This document shows, one piece after another, positions 1 to 7,953 of a stretch of 47,908 bases of DNA. The notes under the pieces were generated by a model. The model was not told the origin of the DNA, did not search any database, and was given only the letters and a program-made list of their open reading frames with translations. Origin of the DNA: F23-D06 sp963620035. Its GTDB lineage: Bacteria; Bacteroidota; Bacteroidia; Bacteroidales; WCHB1-69. Position numbers and translations under genes: made by a program. The stretch lies in the NCBI GenBank assembly GCA_963620035.1, contig CAVEXN010000018.1:1-47908 (forward strand), in the 5' to 3' direction. The stretch's first letter is position 1, and the number at the start of each line of letters is the position of its first letter.

Positions 1-1
1 C

Positions 2-157
2 AACAAACTCATCAGACAATACATACCCAAATCAATGAACATCAAGCAATTGACACACAACAAAATACTGGTGTTACAAAACAAGTTGAACTACAGACCA
101 CGAAAAGTGCTTTCTTTCGATTTCCCGGCGCATGTTTTTTATAACTTTGCCACTTGA
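2..157 (+). CDS. IS30-family transposase, C-terminal fragment (5' part outside window)
   Basis: Frame 2 is open from the left edge to a TGA at 155-157 and encodes 51 residues. The fragment contains LIRQYIPK near its start and LNYRPRKVLSFDFP followed by a VF motif near its end. These match the C-terminus of IS30-family DDE transposases, where the last catalytic Glu sits just before NGLIRQ (here it would lie outside the window) and the protein ends with N-RPRK-LGF-TP-EVF. The family call is from recognition of these motifs; the rest of the gene is not visible. A homologous tail survives at 35868-35905. It could belong to an intact insertion sequence extending to the left, or to a remnant. Confidence 0.75.
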   Translation, partial: NKLIRQYIPKSMNIKQLTHNKILVLQNKLNYRPRKVLSFDFPAHVFYNFAT

Positions 158-163
158 ATCTAT
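126..163 (+). mobile_element. right end of IS30-type element
   Basis: Positions 126-163 cover the last transposase codons, the stop and six further bases. They match the reverse complement of 35868-35905 at 36 of 38 positions. The two copies diverge immediately after TTGAATCTAT, which marks the probable outer end of the insertion sequence. The terminal inverted repeat cannot be confirmed because the other end is outside the window. The segment contains TAACTTTG (142-149), which fits the Bacteroidota -7 consensus and could fire outward towards tpiA. Confidence 0.6.
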
Positions 164-308
164 ATTTTGCGTCTAACGCACAAGCCCAGGGCTGACTTAA
201 GACTTATGATGTTAGTTGGAACGATGAGCGTAACGCCTCTAAAGTCTGTATCGTCCGGCACACGTGGCAAACTGGACTTTTTGGCTCATTTCTGTAAAAC
301 GTTTTTTG

Positions 309-316
309 TATTTTTG
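309..316 (+). promoter_or_regulatory. -7 box (TATTTTTG) upstream of tpiA
   Basis: TATTTTTG fits the Bacteroidota TAnnTTTG consensus and lies 64 bases before the tpiA ATG. A TTTG at 280-283 is a possible -33 element, but the 25-base spacer is longer than the usual 19-21. The remaining bases between 164 and 380 hold no gene that I can support. Confidence 0.5.
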
Positions 317-380
317 CGCTTTCGAAAATACCATCAACAACACTTGTTAAAACATCACAGCAAACAAAAAAAAGAAAGAT

Positions 381-1163
381 ATGAAACCAAAGATTGTCAT
401 CGGAAACTGGAAAATGAACAATAATTTCGACGAAGCTGAAGATTTGATTTGCGCTATCGAAGAGAAACTTGAGGATTACAATTTCGCCACCGAGGTGGTA
501 CTTTGCCCGCCGCTCGTTTATGCGGAACTGGTCACAGACCATGCCAACGAGGAAGGGAGCAACTTTTACGCCGGCGTGCAGAACGTGAGCGAATTCGAGG
601 ACGGCGCCTACACGGGCGAAGTCTCCGCCAAGATGTTGGCAAGTATGGATGTGTCATTCTGTCTGGTCGGTCACTCTGAACGCAGAAAGTATTTCGGCGA
701 AACGAACGAGACGGTATTCAAAAAGATGAACCGTCTTCTGGAGAATGACATCGTGCCCGTGGTGTGCGTAGGCGAAACGCTGGAAGAACGCAAGGCCGGT
801 CAGCACTTCGAGACCGTGAAAAAGCAGTTGGAAGAGAGTGTCTGCCGCCTCAAGCCCGAGCAGATGGAGCGCACGATGATTGCCTACGAGCCCGTCTGGG
901 CCATCGGCACCGGAGAGACCGCCACACCGACACAGGCGCAGGAAATGCTCTCCTTTATCCGTTCGTTGGTAGAAAAACGGTTCGGCACCCAAACCGCCTA
1001 CGATACTTATTTATTATATGGCGGGAGCTGCAATGCCGGCAATGCACTCGAACTCTTCTCGCAACAAGATATTGACGGAGGACTTATCGGCGGCGCTTCC
1101 CTCAAGGCCGATGAGTTCTTCAAGATTGTCGAAGCAGGCGAAACTGTGCTGAAAGACAACTAA
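381..1163 (+). CDS. tpiA: triosephosphate isomerase
   Basis: Cytosolic glycolytic enzyme interconverting dihydroxyacetone phosphate and glyceraldehyde 3-phosphate. The 260-residue protein has the full family length and begins with the GNWKMN motif (catalytic Lys11). The electrophilic His98 lies in LVGHSERR and the catalytic base Glu170 in AYEPVWAIGTG; the phosphate-binding YGGS and GGASL segments follow near the C-terminus. The ATG at 381 gives the canonical N-terminus and sits in an A-rich leader. The gene is followed 17 bases later by a co-oriented envelope-protein gene, so they may share a transcript. Nothing appears truncated. Confidence 0.97.
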   Translation: MKPKIVIGNWKMNNNFDEAEDLICAIEEKLEDYNFATEVVLCPPLVYAELVTDHANEEGSNFYAGVQNVSEFEDGAYTGEVSAKMLASMDVSFCLVGHSERRKYFGETNETVFKKMNRLLENDIVPVVCVGETLEERKAGQHFETVKKQLEESVCRLKPEQMERTMIAYEPVWAIGTGETATPTQAQEMLSFIRSLVEKRFGTQTAYDTYLLYGGSCNAGNALELFSQQDIDGGLIGGASLKADEFFKIVEAGETVLKDN

Positions 1164-1180
1164 TCAAACCGGCGACTGCC

Positions 1181-3208
1181 ATGAAAAACATTCTTCTTGC
1201 CTTACTTACAGTTTTCTTGTGGGGTGCGAACTGTTTCTGTCAGGAAACAGCGGATCCAGATGTCTGCCGACAGGTGATGGACAAGGAAAGCGAAAAACTT
1301 TTCAAGAAAGCACGCGGTCTTCAGAAAGACGGCAAGAAGAATGAGGCCTTGGCCATCTACGAGAGCATTCTGGAAGAACACCCCGACTACCTTGACGTGA
1401 ACTATTATTACGCAATCAGTTACTATTTGCCTATCAAAGCGAACAACTACCATGCAAAGGCAAAGGACAAGTCTGACCTGCAAAAGGCGTTGGCGGCTTT
1501 CGGGCGCATGTTTGACGTATGTCCTTACTATAAGCCACAATGCTGCCTCTACGCCGCACGGCTTGCCTACTTCAACGAACTGTTTCCTGAATCTCTGCGT
1601 TTCGCCCACTTCATCGTGGACAATCCCGACTTGTACGAAAAAGGAAGCCAGAATGCGCACGAGCCCGACTGGGTAGAAGAGGCCAACGTCATCATAAGGA
1701 AATCCGTATTCTTCCACACCATCCTGAATCATCCTGTCCCCTTTGACCCCAAGCCTGTGGCCGGCATCTCAACCCCCGATGACGAATACCTGGGGACATT
1801 GTCGCCCGACGGCGAGATGTTCTATTTCACCCGGCGTAAAGACGTGGCCGACATGGGACCATTCAGCCACGGAGAGAAAATCTCCAAAGAGTTCTTCAGT
1901 GTGGCCGAGCGGCAAGGCAACGCCTACAACACGGGCGAGCCGCTGCCCGAGCCTTTCAACCGGTCGCAGAGTGAAGGCAGTCCCACCATCAACATCACCA
2001 ACGACCTGATGATATTCACAAAACTGGTTTCCACAACGAACGGATATTACAACTACGACCTCTACTTTTCTGAACGGACGGACGAGGGGTGGTCTGAACC
2101 CAAGTCGCTCGGCACAAACATCAACGCCCCGAATTCCTGGGAGTCGCAAGCATCGCTGAGTTCAGACGGCAAACTGCTTTTCTTCGCCTCCGACAGGCCG
2201 GGGGGACTGGGCGGCGCCGACATCTGGTACTCGCAGCGCAACAGCGACGGCTCGTGGCGCAAGCCTGTCAATTTAGGTCCGACCATCAACACCGAAAGAG
2301 ACGAACGTTCGCCATTCCTGCACACCGACAGCAAGACACTCTACTTCTCCTCCAACGGACACGACGGTCTGGGCGGCCAAGACATCTTTTTCTCCAAATT
2401 AGACGAAAAGAACCAATGGTCCAAGCCCTACAATCTCGGCTATCCCATCAATTCGGAAAACGACGAGGTCAACTTCTTTGTCAGCCTTGACGGCAAAACC
2501 GGCTATTTCTCGTCCAACAACATTGACAATGCAGACTGGAACATCTATCAGTTCGAGCTTTATGAAGGTGCCCGACCACATACGATGATGATTGTTAAAG
2601 GGAAAGTATCCTCTGACGACGGGGACCTGCAAGGCGCCACGGTTGAAGTACACGACACCGCCTCGAACGTCGTGTCACAAGGCATCGTTAACGCGGAAAC
2701 CGGGAACTATGCCGTGGCGACAGAAGTGAAACAAGATTCTGCTGCGCCCATCATTGTAACCGTAAAAAAAGAGGGGCACACCTACGACTCCCAAATCATC
2801 ACCCCCGAACAGCAGAAGACCTCCGTAGTCACCAAAAACACGGAAATCAAAGCCATCGAAACGGGGACCGTCTGCAACCTCAAGGACATCTATTACGAAA
2901 CGAACTCGTTCACCTTGACCAAGAATTCCAAGATAATCCTGTCGCTCTTCATCGACTTTCTCCGCAGCAATCCCACCGTGAAAGTGGAAATCCAAGGGCA
3001 TACTGACAATGTCGGCAACGACGAAGCCAACATGAAATTGTCGGAACAACGCGCCAAGGCCGTTTACGACTATGTGGTAGAAAAAGGCATCCCTGCCGAC
3101 CGTATGCGCTACAAAGGCTACGGCAAGACCAAGCCCGTGGCCGACAACAGCACCGCAGCCGGACGGGCGAAGAACAGGAGAACCGTATTCCTTATTTATG
3201 AAAAATAG
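1181..3208 (+). CDS. TPR / PD40 propeller / OmpA-like envelope protein (PorE-like architecture)
   Basis: 675 residues with an N-terminal signal peptide (hydrophobic residues 4-16). Domains in order: TPR-like helices around 36-130; a PD40/WD40-like beta-propeller around 200-450, with repeated SPDG-FYF and SSDGK-L-FASDR-GG-GG-DI motifs; a carboxypeptidase-regulatory-like beta-sandwich around 470-550; and a C-terminal OmpA-like peptidoglycan-binding domain from about 565 to the end (GHTDNVG, LSEQRA, GRAKNRR). This order matches PorE of the type IX secretion system, which bridges outer membrane and peptidoglycan, but other Bacteroidota OmpA-family proteins share it, so the T9SS role is inference. 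Cys18 and Cys20 near the cleavage site do not form a clean lipobox. Its last 11 bases overlap murC. Confidence 0.85.
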   Translation: MKNILLALLTVFLWGANCFCQETADPDVCRQVMDKESEKLFKKARGLQKDGKKNEALAIYESILEEHPDYLDVNYYYAISYYLPIKANNYHAKAKDKSDLQKALAAFGRMFDVCPYYKPQCCLYAARLAYFNELFPESLRFAHFIVDNPDLYEKGSQNAHEPDWVEEANVIIRKSVFFHTILNHPVPFDPKPVAGISTPDDEYLGTLSPDGEMFYFTRRKDVADMGPFSHGEKISKEFFSVAERQGNAYNTGEPLPEPFNRSQSEGSPTINITNDLMIFTKLVSTTNGYYNYDLYFSERTDEGWSEPKSLGTNINAPNSWESQASLSSDGKLLFFASDRPGGLGGADIWYSQRNSDGSWRKPVNLGPTINTERDERSPFLHTDSKTLYFSSNGHDGLGGQDIFFSKLDEKNQWSKPYNLGYPINSENDEVNFFVSLDGKTGYFSSNNIDNADWNIYQFELYEGARPHTMMIVKGKVSSDDGDLQGATVEVHDTASNVVSQGIVNAETGNYAVATEVKQDSAAPIIVTVKKEGHTYDSQIITPEQQKTSVVTKNTEIKAIETGTVCNLKDIYYETNSFTLTKNSKIILSLFIDFLRSNPTVKVEIQGHTDNVGNDEANMKLSEQRAKAVYDYVVEKGIPADRMRYKGYGKTKPVADNSTAAGRAKNRRTVFLIYEK

Positions 3209-4562
3209 CACGATATATTTTCTCGGCATCGGCGGCATCGGAATGAGCGCCCTCGCCCAGTATTTCCTGTCTGAACACTATGCCGTTTATGGTTATGACC
3301 GCATCCCGTCACCTGTCACGGACATGCTTGTCCGCAAAGGCGCCCATATACACTTTGAGCCAGACATCGCAAAGATTCCCGAAACGCTTGGATTTGCCGT
3401 CTATACGCCGGCCGTTCCCGAAAGCAATCCCGAATTCAGTCACCTAAAGAAGTGTGGCGTGCCGCTGTACAAAAGAGCGCAGGTGCTCGGTCACATCACA
3501 GAGCGTATGCCCGCCATTGCCATTGCCGGCACGCACGGCAAGACCACCGGCACAGCGATGGTTTCCCATCTGCTGTCTCCCGAGACTCGGACACTGGCGT
3601 TCATCGGGGGCATTGCGAAAAACTTCAACGACAACTTCGTGCTTGACGAGCACCCAGTCATAGCCGTGGCCGAAGCCGACGAATTCGACCGTTCTTTTCT
3701 CACGATGCACCCATCCGTGTCCGTCATCACGGCGGCTGACGCCGACCACCTCGACATATACGGGAACCGCGAAGAGATGATTGACGCTTTCCGCCAATTC
3801 GCCCTTCAATCCAAGACACTGATTGTTGAAGAAACGATCGCCGGACTGTTCGAGCACCCTTGCAAACGAACCTATGGTACGGGGAGCGCCGCTGACTACC
3901 GCGCCGTTGACATCAGGATTTCCCCCAACTGTGCCACTTTCAGTCTGCGGATGTCAAGCGGCAGAGAAATCCGCGACCTCATCTTGCATGCCAACGGGCG
4001 TTACAACATCCTGAACGCCACCGCCGCCATAGCATCGTTGATGGAGCAGAAGAACCTTGACGGCGCACTGCCCATAGATGTTTCCGACGAACATATTTCA
4101 AACAAACTCAAGACCTTTGCCGGTGTAAAACGCCGCTTCGACTACATCGTCAACCAAAGCGGGAGAATCTTCATCGACGACTATGCCCATCATCCCCAAG
4201 AGATACTGGCTTTCATCACGGCGGTGCGCAGCATCTATCCGGGCAAGCGCGTCTGCGGCATCTTTCAGCCGCACCTCTACAGCCGTACGCGTGACTTTGC
4301 GACGCAGTTTGCGGAAGTCCTTTCCAAACTGGACGAGACCCTATTGCTGCCCATATATCCCGCCCGGGAACTGCCTATCCCCGGAATCGATTCGGAATAT
4401 CTGTCCTCTCTCATCAAGAACCCTTGCAAGAGCGTACTGAACAAAACCGAACTCATCCCTTACCTGAAACAGCACACCCCAGAGGTATTGCTGACCATCG
4501 GTGCGGGCGACATCGACCGGCTCATACCACAGATCAAGTCCGAGGTCTATGGCTGCTCCTGA
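3198..4562 (+). CDS. murC: UDP-N-acetylmuramate--L-alanine ligase
   Basis: Adds L-alanine to UDP-MurNAc in cytosolic peptidoglycan precursor synthesis. The 454-residue length fits. Visible motifs are the N-terminal Rossmann LGIGGIGMSALA, the ATP-binding GTHGKTT (residues 111-117), the EADEFDRSF segment, the FIDDYAHHP motif of the MurC C-terminal region and FQPHLYSRT. GIGGIGMS and DDYAHHP favour MurC over the recycling ligase Mpl. The start overlaps the end of the preceding envelope gene by 11 bases, which suggests coupled translation. This copy stands outside any division/cell-wall (dcw) cluster, so it may be the only murC, relocated, or a second copy. Confidence 0.88.
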   Translation: MKNSTIYFLGIGGIGMSALAQYFLSEHYAVYGYDRIPSPVTDMLVRKGAHIHFEPDIAKIPETLGFAVYTPAVPESNPEFSHLKKCGVPLYKRAQVLGHITERMPAIAIAGTHGKTTGTAMVSHLLSPETRTLAFIGGIAKNFNDNFVLDEHPVIAVAEADEFDRSFLTMHPSVSVITAADADHLDIYGNREEMIDAFRQFALQSKTLIVEETIAGLFEHPCKRTYGTGSAADYRAVDIRISPNCATFSLRMSSGREIRDLILHANGRYNILNATAAIASLMEQKNLDGALPIDVSDEHISNKLKTFAGVKRRFDYIVNQSGRIFIDDYAHHPQEILAFITAVRSIYPGKRVCGIFQPHLYSRTRDFATQFAEVLSKLDETLLLPIYPARELPIPGIDSEYLSSLIKNPCKSVLNKTELIPYLKQHTPEVLLTIGAGDIDRLIPQIKSEVYGCS

Positions 4563-5848
4563 TGCAAGTCAAGGCCTCTTCTCACAATCTGTTCCCCGAC
4601 CGTACACTTCAGGCATTCACGCTTGTCGCAACGTGTCGTCTTGAGTTCTGTCAGAGCCTGTGAATCAAAAGCGCTCTTTTGCGGAAAGGGCGTGTCAACG
4701 AAGCCCCTTGTCATGCGGTTGTCCTCAAAAGGGATCTGTTCCAATTGAAGCATAATGTTCTCCATCATCCTCTCATCGCCCGAGAACTTGCTGAAGGAGA
4801 ACAGGAATGGCACCACCGCATTTATCAACAAAGATGAGACTGCACTTTCGCCCAGTTTGACGCTGTGCCGTAGAATCGTCTTCTTCCCGAAGTGGTAATG
4901 GTGCTGCCAATAATTGTCCGCCCTCACCTCGAACAGTTTGCGCCACGATGGTACATCCGCATTTTCGACCAACTTGTTCATCAAGTCGGGAACTCTGTAC
5001 AGCAACGTGGACAATTGGGAAAGCCTCATGCAAGGGAAATTAGATGGGCGGAGGCGTAGCAGATTCCAATGGAAACTGCCAATGGGCGTCAAACAGTACT
5101 TGCAGCGGAGATAATCGTATTCGTATTTCATCGCATTGTAATAATCGTCGGTGCCGGGAGACTCCAAAAAACCGGCCTGACCGAAAAGCAACGCTCGGGT
5201 CTGCAGTTCCGAATCCGAATGCTTTGCCAGAATGCTGAACGGCAAACTTGCCGACAGCAACTCAAATGCCGCTGTATTCGTCTTGAAGCCGAACCCTGCC
5301 GACAACATCCTATAGAACACCTCGCGCCAGTTGTGTTGGCATTCGCTCAGCATACGGACTATCGATTGCTGCTTCCGGAGCAGCCTTTCCATCAGCATAG
5401 ACGAAAGCAACGACTGCATACAGAGCGGTTTGACCTGTGGCAGGAAGGCGCGGCACGGCAGCAAAGCCTGTGAGGAAATCAGGCTGCGGTAATGCCGATG
5501 CATATCTTCAGAAATGTAGTGTTTCATTTCAAACACCGGGAAAAACTCACCGTCTTGCCTTTCCACCTCGCAATCATGCTGATACACCACATGCAGGATT
5601 ACCGACTTGTACTTGTCGTCATGATGATGTCCGTGCCGGTACCAGTCAGAGCTTCTGATGTGGACCTCAACATCCCCCACCCATTTCATATTGTCAATTA
5701 TGACGACAGCCTGTCTGAAATCCGCACCGGCATCCCCATTCAGGTAACCTGGCGACACCACAAAGAGGGGGACGTTTTCTGTCGTGCGGATGTCAGAAGC
5801 GCAAAAAAGGCCGTGTTGCCACAAATACTGTAAAAAAGCTTCTGTCAT
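4547..5848 (-). CDS. DUF2851 family protein
   Basis: 433-residue cytosolic-looking protein without signal peptide or membrane segment. The N-terminal half carries the DUF2851 hallmarks: FLQYLWQHGLF, a GDAGADFRQA segment (family N-GPDF-A), W-GDVEVHIRSSDWYRHGHHHD and VILHVVYQHD. The conserved Asp/Glu/His pattern resembles a restriction-type nuclease core, but the biochemical role is not established. The gene converges on murC with a 16-base tail-to-tail overlap and is divergent from yraN. The ATG at 5848 gives the usual N-terminus of the family. The -7 box for this strand is at 5881-5888. Confidence 0.85.
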   Translation of the reverse strand: MTEAFLQYLWQHGLFCASDIRTTENVPLFVVSPGYLNGDAGADFRQAVVIIDNMKWVGDVEVHIRSSDWYRHGHHHDDKYKSVILHVVYQHDCEVERQDGEFFPVFEMKHYISEDMHRHYRSLISSQALLPCRAFLPQVKPLCMQSLLSSMLMERLLRKQQSIVRMLSECQHNWREVFYRMLSAGFGFKTNTAAFELLSASLPFSILAKHSDSELQTRALLFGQAGFLESPGTDDYYNAMKYEYDYLRCKYCLTPIGSFHWNLLRLRPSNFPCMRLSQLSTLLYRVPDLMNKLVENADVPSWRKLFEVRADNYWQHHYHFGKKTILRHSVKLGESAVSSLLINAVVPFLFSFSKFSGDERMMENIMLQLEQIPFEDNRMTRGFVDTPFPQKSAFDSQALTELKTTRCDKRECLKCTVGEQIVRRGLDLHQEQP

Positions 5849-5880
5849 AAACGGTACATTTTGAATTCATGTTCGGGTCG

Positions 5881-5888
5881 CAAAAATA
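5881..5888 (-). promoter_or_regulatory. -7 box (TATTTTTG) for the DUF2851 gene
   Basis: The complement reads TATTTTTG, 32 bases upstream of the DUF2851 start. It faces a second identical box at 5923-5930 on the other strand, which makes a compact divergent promoter region. No convincing -33 TTTG was found at 19-21 bases. Confidence 0.5.
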
Positions 5889-5922
5889 GTAAAAAAATGT
5901 CCTGTTTTGTAAAATTAATTTT

Positions 5923-5930
5923 TATTTTTG
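5923..5930 (+). promoter_or_regulatory. -7 box (TATTTTTG) for yraN
   Basis: TATTTTTG lies 34 bases upstream of the yraN ATG in an AT-rich stretch. The TTTG at 5906-5909 is only 13 bases upstream, too close for a normal -33 element, so the upstream half of the promoter is uncertain. Confidence 0.5.
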
Positions 5931-5964
5931 CAGCATCAATTTAACATCGATGTAAATTTCAAGC

Positions 5965-6330
5965 ATGAAAACAGAGAACCAGATCAAAGGGAAAAAGGGG
6001 GAAGATGCGGCGGCGGAGCATCTTCAGGGCAAAGGTTACCGGATTTTGGAGCGCAACTGGCGGATGGGGCATTTAGAGGTGGACATCATTGCCAGCAACG
6101 ACAGCTTTTTAGTCATCGCAGAGGTGAAGACGCGCAAAAGTGACGTGTTCGGGGAACCGGAAGGGTTTGTCAACTTGCAGAAGCAGCGGAATCTGATACG
6201 GGCGGCGGCGGTCTATGTTGAGCGGTGTGGTATCTGCAAGGAGATCCGATTTGACATCATCTCCGTGATAAGCAAGGACGGCGGGTTCGGGGTGCGGCAC
6301 ATTGAAGATGCGTTCAAGCCGAGGTGGTGA
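5965..6330 (+). CDS. YraN / UPF0102 family nuclease-fold protein
   Basis: 121 residues, the normal length of the UPF0102 family. These proteins have a PD-(D/E)XK endonuclease-like fold of unknown physiological role, sometimes linked to recombination or Holliday-junction DNA. Visible motifs: GEDAAAEHLQGKGYRILERNWR at the N-terminus, then GHLEVDII with the conserved Glu and Asp, then IAEVKTR, the E-x-K motif. The C-terminus has RFDIISV. The ATG at 5965 matches family starts. The TGA stop (6328-6330) abuts the A-run that forms the U-tract of the opposing rnpB terminator. There is no partner gene downstream on this strand. Confidence 0.9.
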   Translation: MKTENQIKGKKGEDAAAEHLQGKGYRILERNWRMGHLEVDIIASNDSFLVIAEVKTRKSDVFGEPEGFVNLQKQRNLIRAAAVYVERCGICKEIRFDIISVISKDGGFGVRHIEDAFKPRW

Positions 6331-6361
6331 AAAAAAAAAAACGGACACTTTCGGTGTCCGT
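6330..6361 (-). terminator. intrinsic terminator of rnpB
   Basis: On the minus strand an 8-bp perfect stem (ACGGACAC / GTGTCCGT, 6341-6361) with a 5-base loop is followed by 12 consecutive T residues (6341-6330). It lies 9 bases beyond the rnpB P1 helix. This is the strongest textbook terminator in the window together with the one at 41866-41896. Confidence 0.92.
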
Positions 6362-6370
6362 CAGAACTAA

Positions 6371-6702
6371 GGAAAACCTGTAAGCCGGGTTCTGTCAAGG
6401 ATTGCCATTTATCTTGGACGTGCGTTGCCGCTCGTCTCCATCAACCTACCCTCCGAGTCGGACGAGCAGCCCTCAAGCCTCGGTTTATTTGGTCTTTCAA
6501 CCCATAAGGTTTACCTCCGCCGGCATCGCTGACGGCGGCGTGAGCTCTTGCCTCGCGATTTCACCCTTACCTTTTCAGGCGGTATATTTTCTGTGGCACT
6601 TTCTGTCATCTCACGATGCCTTCCCGTTAGGAAGTATGGTGCTCTATGTTGCCCGGACTTTCCTCTTCCGCACCGGGGCAGGAAGCGGCAATCCGGTTTT
6701 CC
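6371..6702 (-). ncRNA. rnpB: RNase P RNA
   Basis: The catalytic RNA of RNase P, which matures tRNA 5' ends. The minus strand carries the universal 5' core GAGGAAAGTCCGGGC (6651-6665) and the universal 3' core ACAGAACCCGGCTTAC (6380-6395), which together form helix P4. The ends are set by a perfect 8-bp P1 helix: GGAAAACC (6695-6702) pairs with GGTTTTCC (6371-6378). The resulting length is 332 nt, compact for a type A RNA. It lies 45 bases downstream of dnaN on the same strand and I found no clear separate -7 box, so it may be co-transcribed with dnaN or have an unrecognised promoter. The terminator follows directly. Confidence 0.95.
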
Positions 6703-6747
6703 TTGTTTCTATGTGTGCGGCATCACTGCCGGCAAGGTCTGTGCCTT

Positions 6748-7878
6748 TCAATAGTTGAGCATGACCGGCATGATAAGCATCAGCAGTTGCTCGTGTTCGT
6801 CAAACTCCTCAACAGGCAGCAGCAAGGCGGCGCGGCTTGGTTCAGACATCTCCAGCCTGATCTGTTGAGAGTCCATATTCTCCAGCATTTCGCGGAGGAA
6901 TCGGGAATTGAACCCGATTTCCATAGCCTCGCCGGTATATTCGCCTGACACGATCTCGATGGCCTTGTTTGAGTAATCGACGTCCTCGGCCGTGATTGTG
7001 GTGCCGTTTTCGGACAATGAAACCCTTATCTGGAATGTGGACTGGTTAGAATAGATGCCGACCCGCTTTATGGACTTCAGGAACTCGTCGCGGTCTATCA
7101 CGAGAGACATCGGATTATCCTTAGGGATGACCTGCTCATATTTAGGATATTTCCCCTCTTTCAGAATAGAATAGAGGACATAATTTCCGAACGAGAAACT
7201 GATGTGATTGTTTTCCTTTGAGAACTCCACATGCACGTTTTCGTTGACCGACGAAAGGATACTCTTCAGATGCGAAATCGGTTTCTTCGGCAATATGAAA
7301 GAGGCCGGTTCCGGCAATGATGCCTGATCGTTACGGTATCTGACCAGTTTGTGGGCGTCCGTAGCCACAAAGGTGACCCCTTTCTCGTCAAGTTCGCAGA
7401 ACACTCCCATCATATTCGGGCGGAGTTCGTCGTTGCCCGTGGCGAACAGCGTCTTGCTGATAGCGCGCTGCAGCACCGAAGACCCGATGTCGAATGAAGA
7501 AGCGTTAGTGATTTCGCCCACCTGCGGATACTCGTCGCCGTCGTAGCAAGGGGCGTCGTAGTCACCGTTTGCAGCCTTGAAATTGACGGTCTTGGTCTCC
7601 TCGTTGATGAAAAAGTTGATGGGCGTTTCAGGGATGAGCTTCAGCGTTTCCGTCAAGATCTTTGCCGGCACGGCCACTGAGCCCTCGCCCTCCACGTCTG
7701 TCAGGTCAATCACGGCCTGCATGGTGGATTCTGTATCGGATGCGGTGAGTTTCAATTTGTTGCCCTCAATGGTCATCAGTACATTGTCCAGGATTGTCAT
7801 AGAACTGCTGCTGCTCATCACGCCGCTCACGGCGCTGAGGTTTCGGTATAGGACATCTCGTGATACGATAAATTTCAT
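6748..7878 (-). CDS. dnaN: DNA polymerase III beta subunit (sliding clamp)
   Basis: Ring-shaped clamp that tethers DNA polymerase III to DNA. I place the start at ATG 7878, giving 376 residues beginning MKFIVSRD, the family N-terminus. An upstream in-frame ATG would add 20 residues but runs through the -7 box. Three clamp domains are expected; visible signatures are ILDNVLMTIEGNKLKLTASDTE in the first domain and the C-terminal EEFDEHEQLLMLIMPV, corresponding to the conserved P-M-R/M-L end. It is divergent from pyrE and followed by rnpB. It is not next to dnaA or recF in this window. Confidence 0.96.
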   Translation of the reverse strand: MKFIVSRDVLYRNLSAVSGVMSSSSSMTILDNVLMTIEGNKLKLTASDTESTMQAVIDLTDVEGEGSVAVPAKILTETLKLIPETPINFFINEETKTVNFKAANGDYDAPCYDGDEYPQVGEITNASSFDIGSSVLQRAISKTLFATGNDELRPNMMGVFCELDEKGVTFVATDAHKLVRYRNDQASLPEPASFILPKKPISHLKSILSSVNENVHVEFSKENNHISFSFGNYVLYSILKEGKYPKYEQVIPKDNPMSLVIDRDEFLKSIKRVGIYSNQSTFQIRVSLSENGTTITAEDVDYSNKAIEIVSGEYTGEAMEIGFNSRFLREMLENMDSQQIRLEMSEPSRAALLLPVEEFDEHEQLLMLIMPVMLNY

Positions 7879-7900
7879 ACTGTTTTCTTTATAAATTTGA

Positions 7901-7931
7901 TTTGCAAAGATAATGTTTTTTTCTATCTTTG
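7901..7931 (+). promoter_or_regulatory. pyrE promoter (TTTG, 19-bp spacer, TATCTTTG)
   Basis: TTTG at 7901-7904, exactly 19 bases, then TATCTTTG at 7924-7931. This is the best match in the window to the Bacteroidota housekeeping promoter (-33 TTTG, 19-21 spacer, -7 TAnnTTTG). The pyrE ATG follows 22 bases after the -7 box, implying a very short leader. The element overlaps the dnaN promoter on the other strand. Confidence 0.75.
7905..7912 (-). promoter_or_regulatory. -7 box (TATCTTTG) for dnaN
   Basis: The complement of 7905-7912 reads TATCTTTG, 27 bases upstream of the dnaN ATG. The identical box faces the opposite way at 7924-7931, 11 bases away, so RNA polymerase footprints on the two promoters would overlap and probably exclude one another. 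No good -33 TTTG is visible for this strand. Confidence 0.65.
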
Positions 7932-7953
7932 CCACCATTTAGAAAAAATCATT

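Noticed and set aside
142..149. TAACTTTG as the main tpiA promoter
   Set aside because: It lies inside the transposase tail and is far from tpiA; the TATTTTTG at 309-316 is closer. Outward firing from the IS end remains only a possibility.
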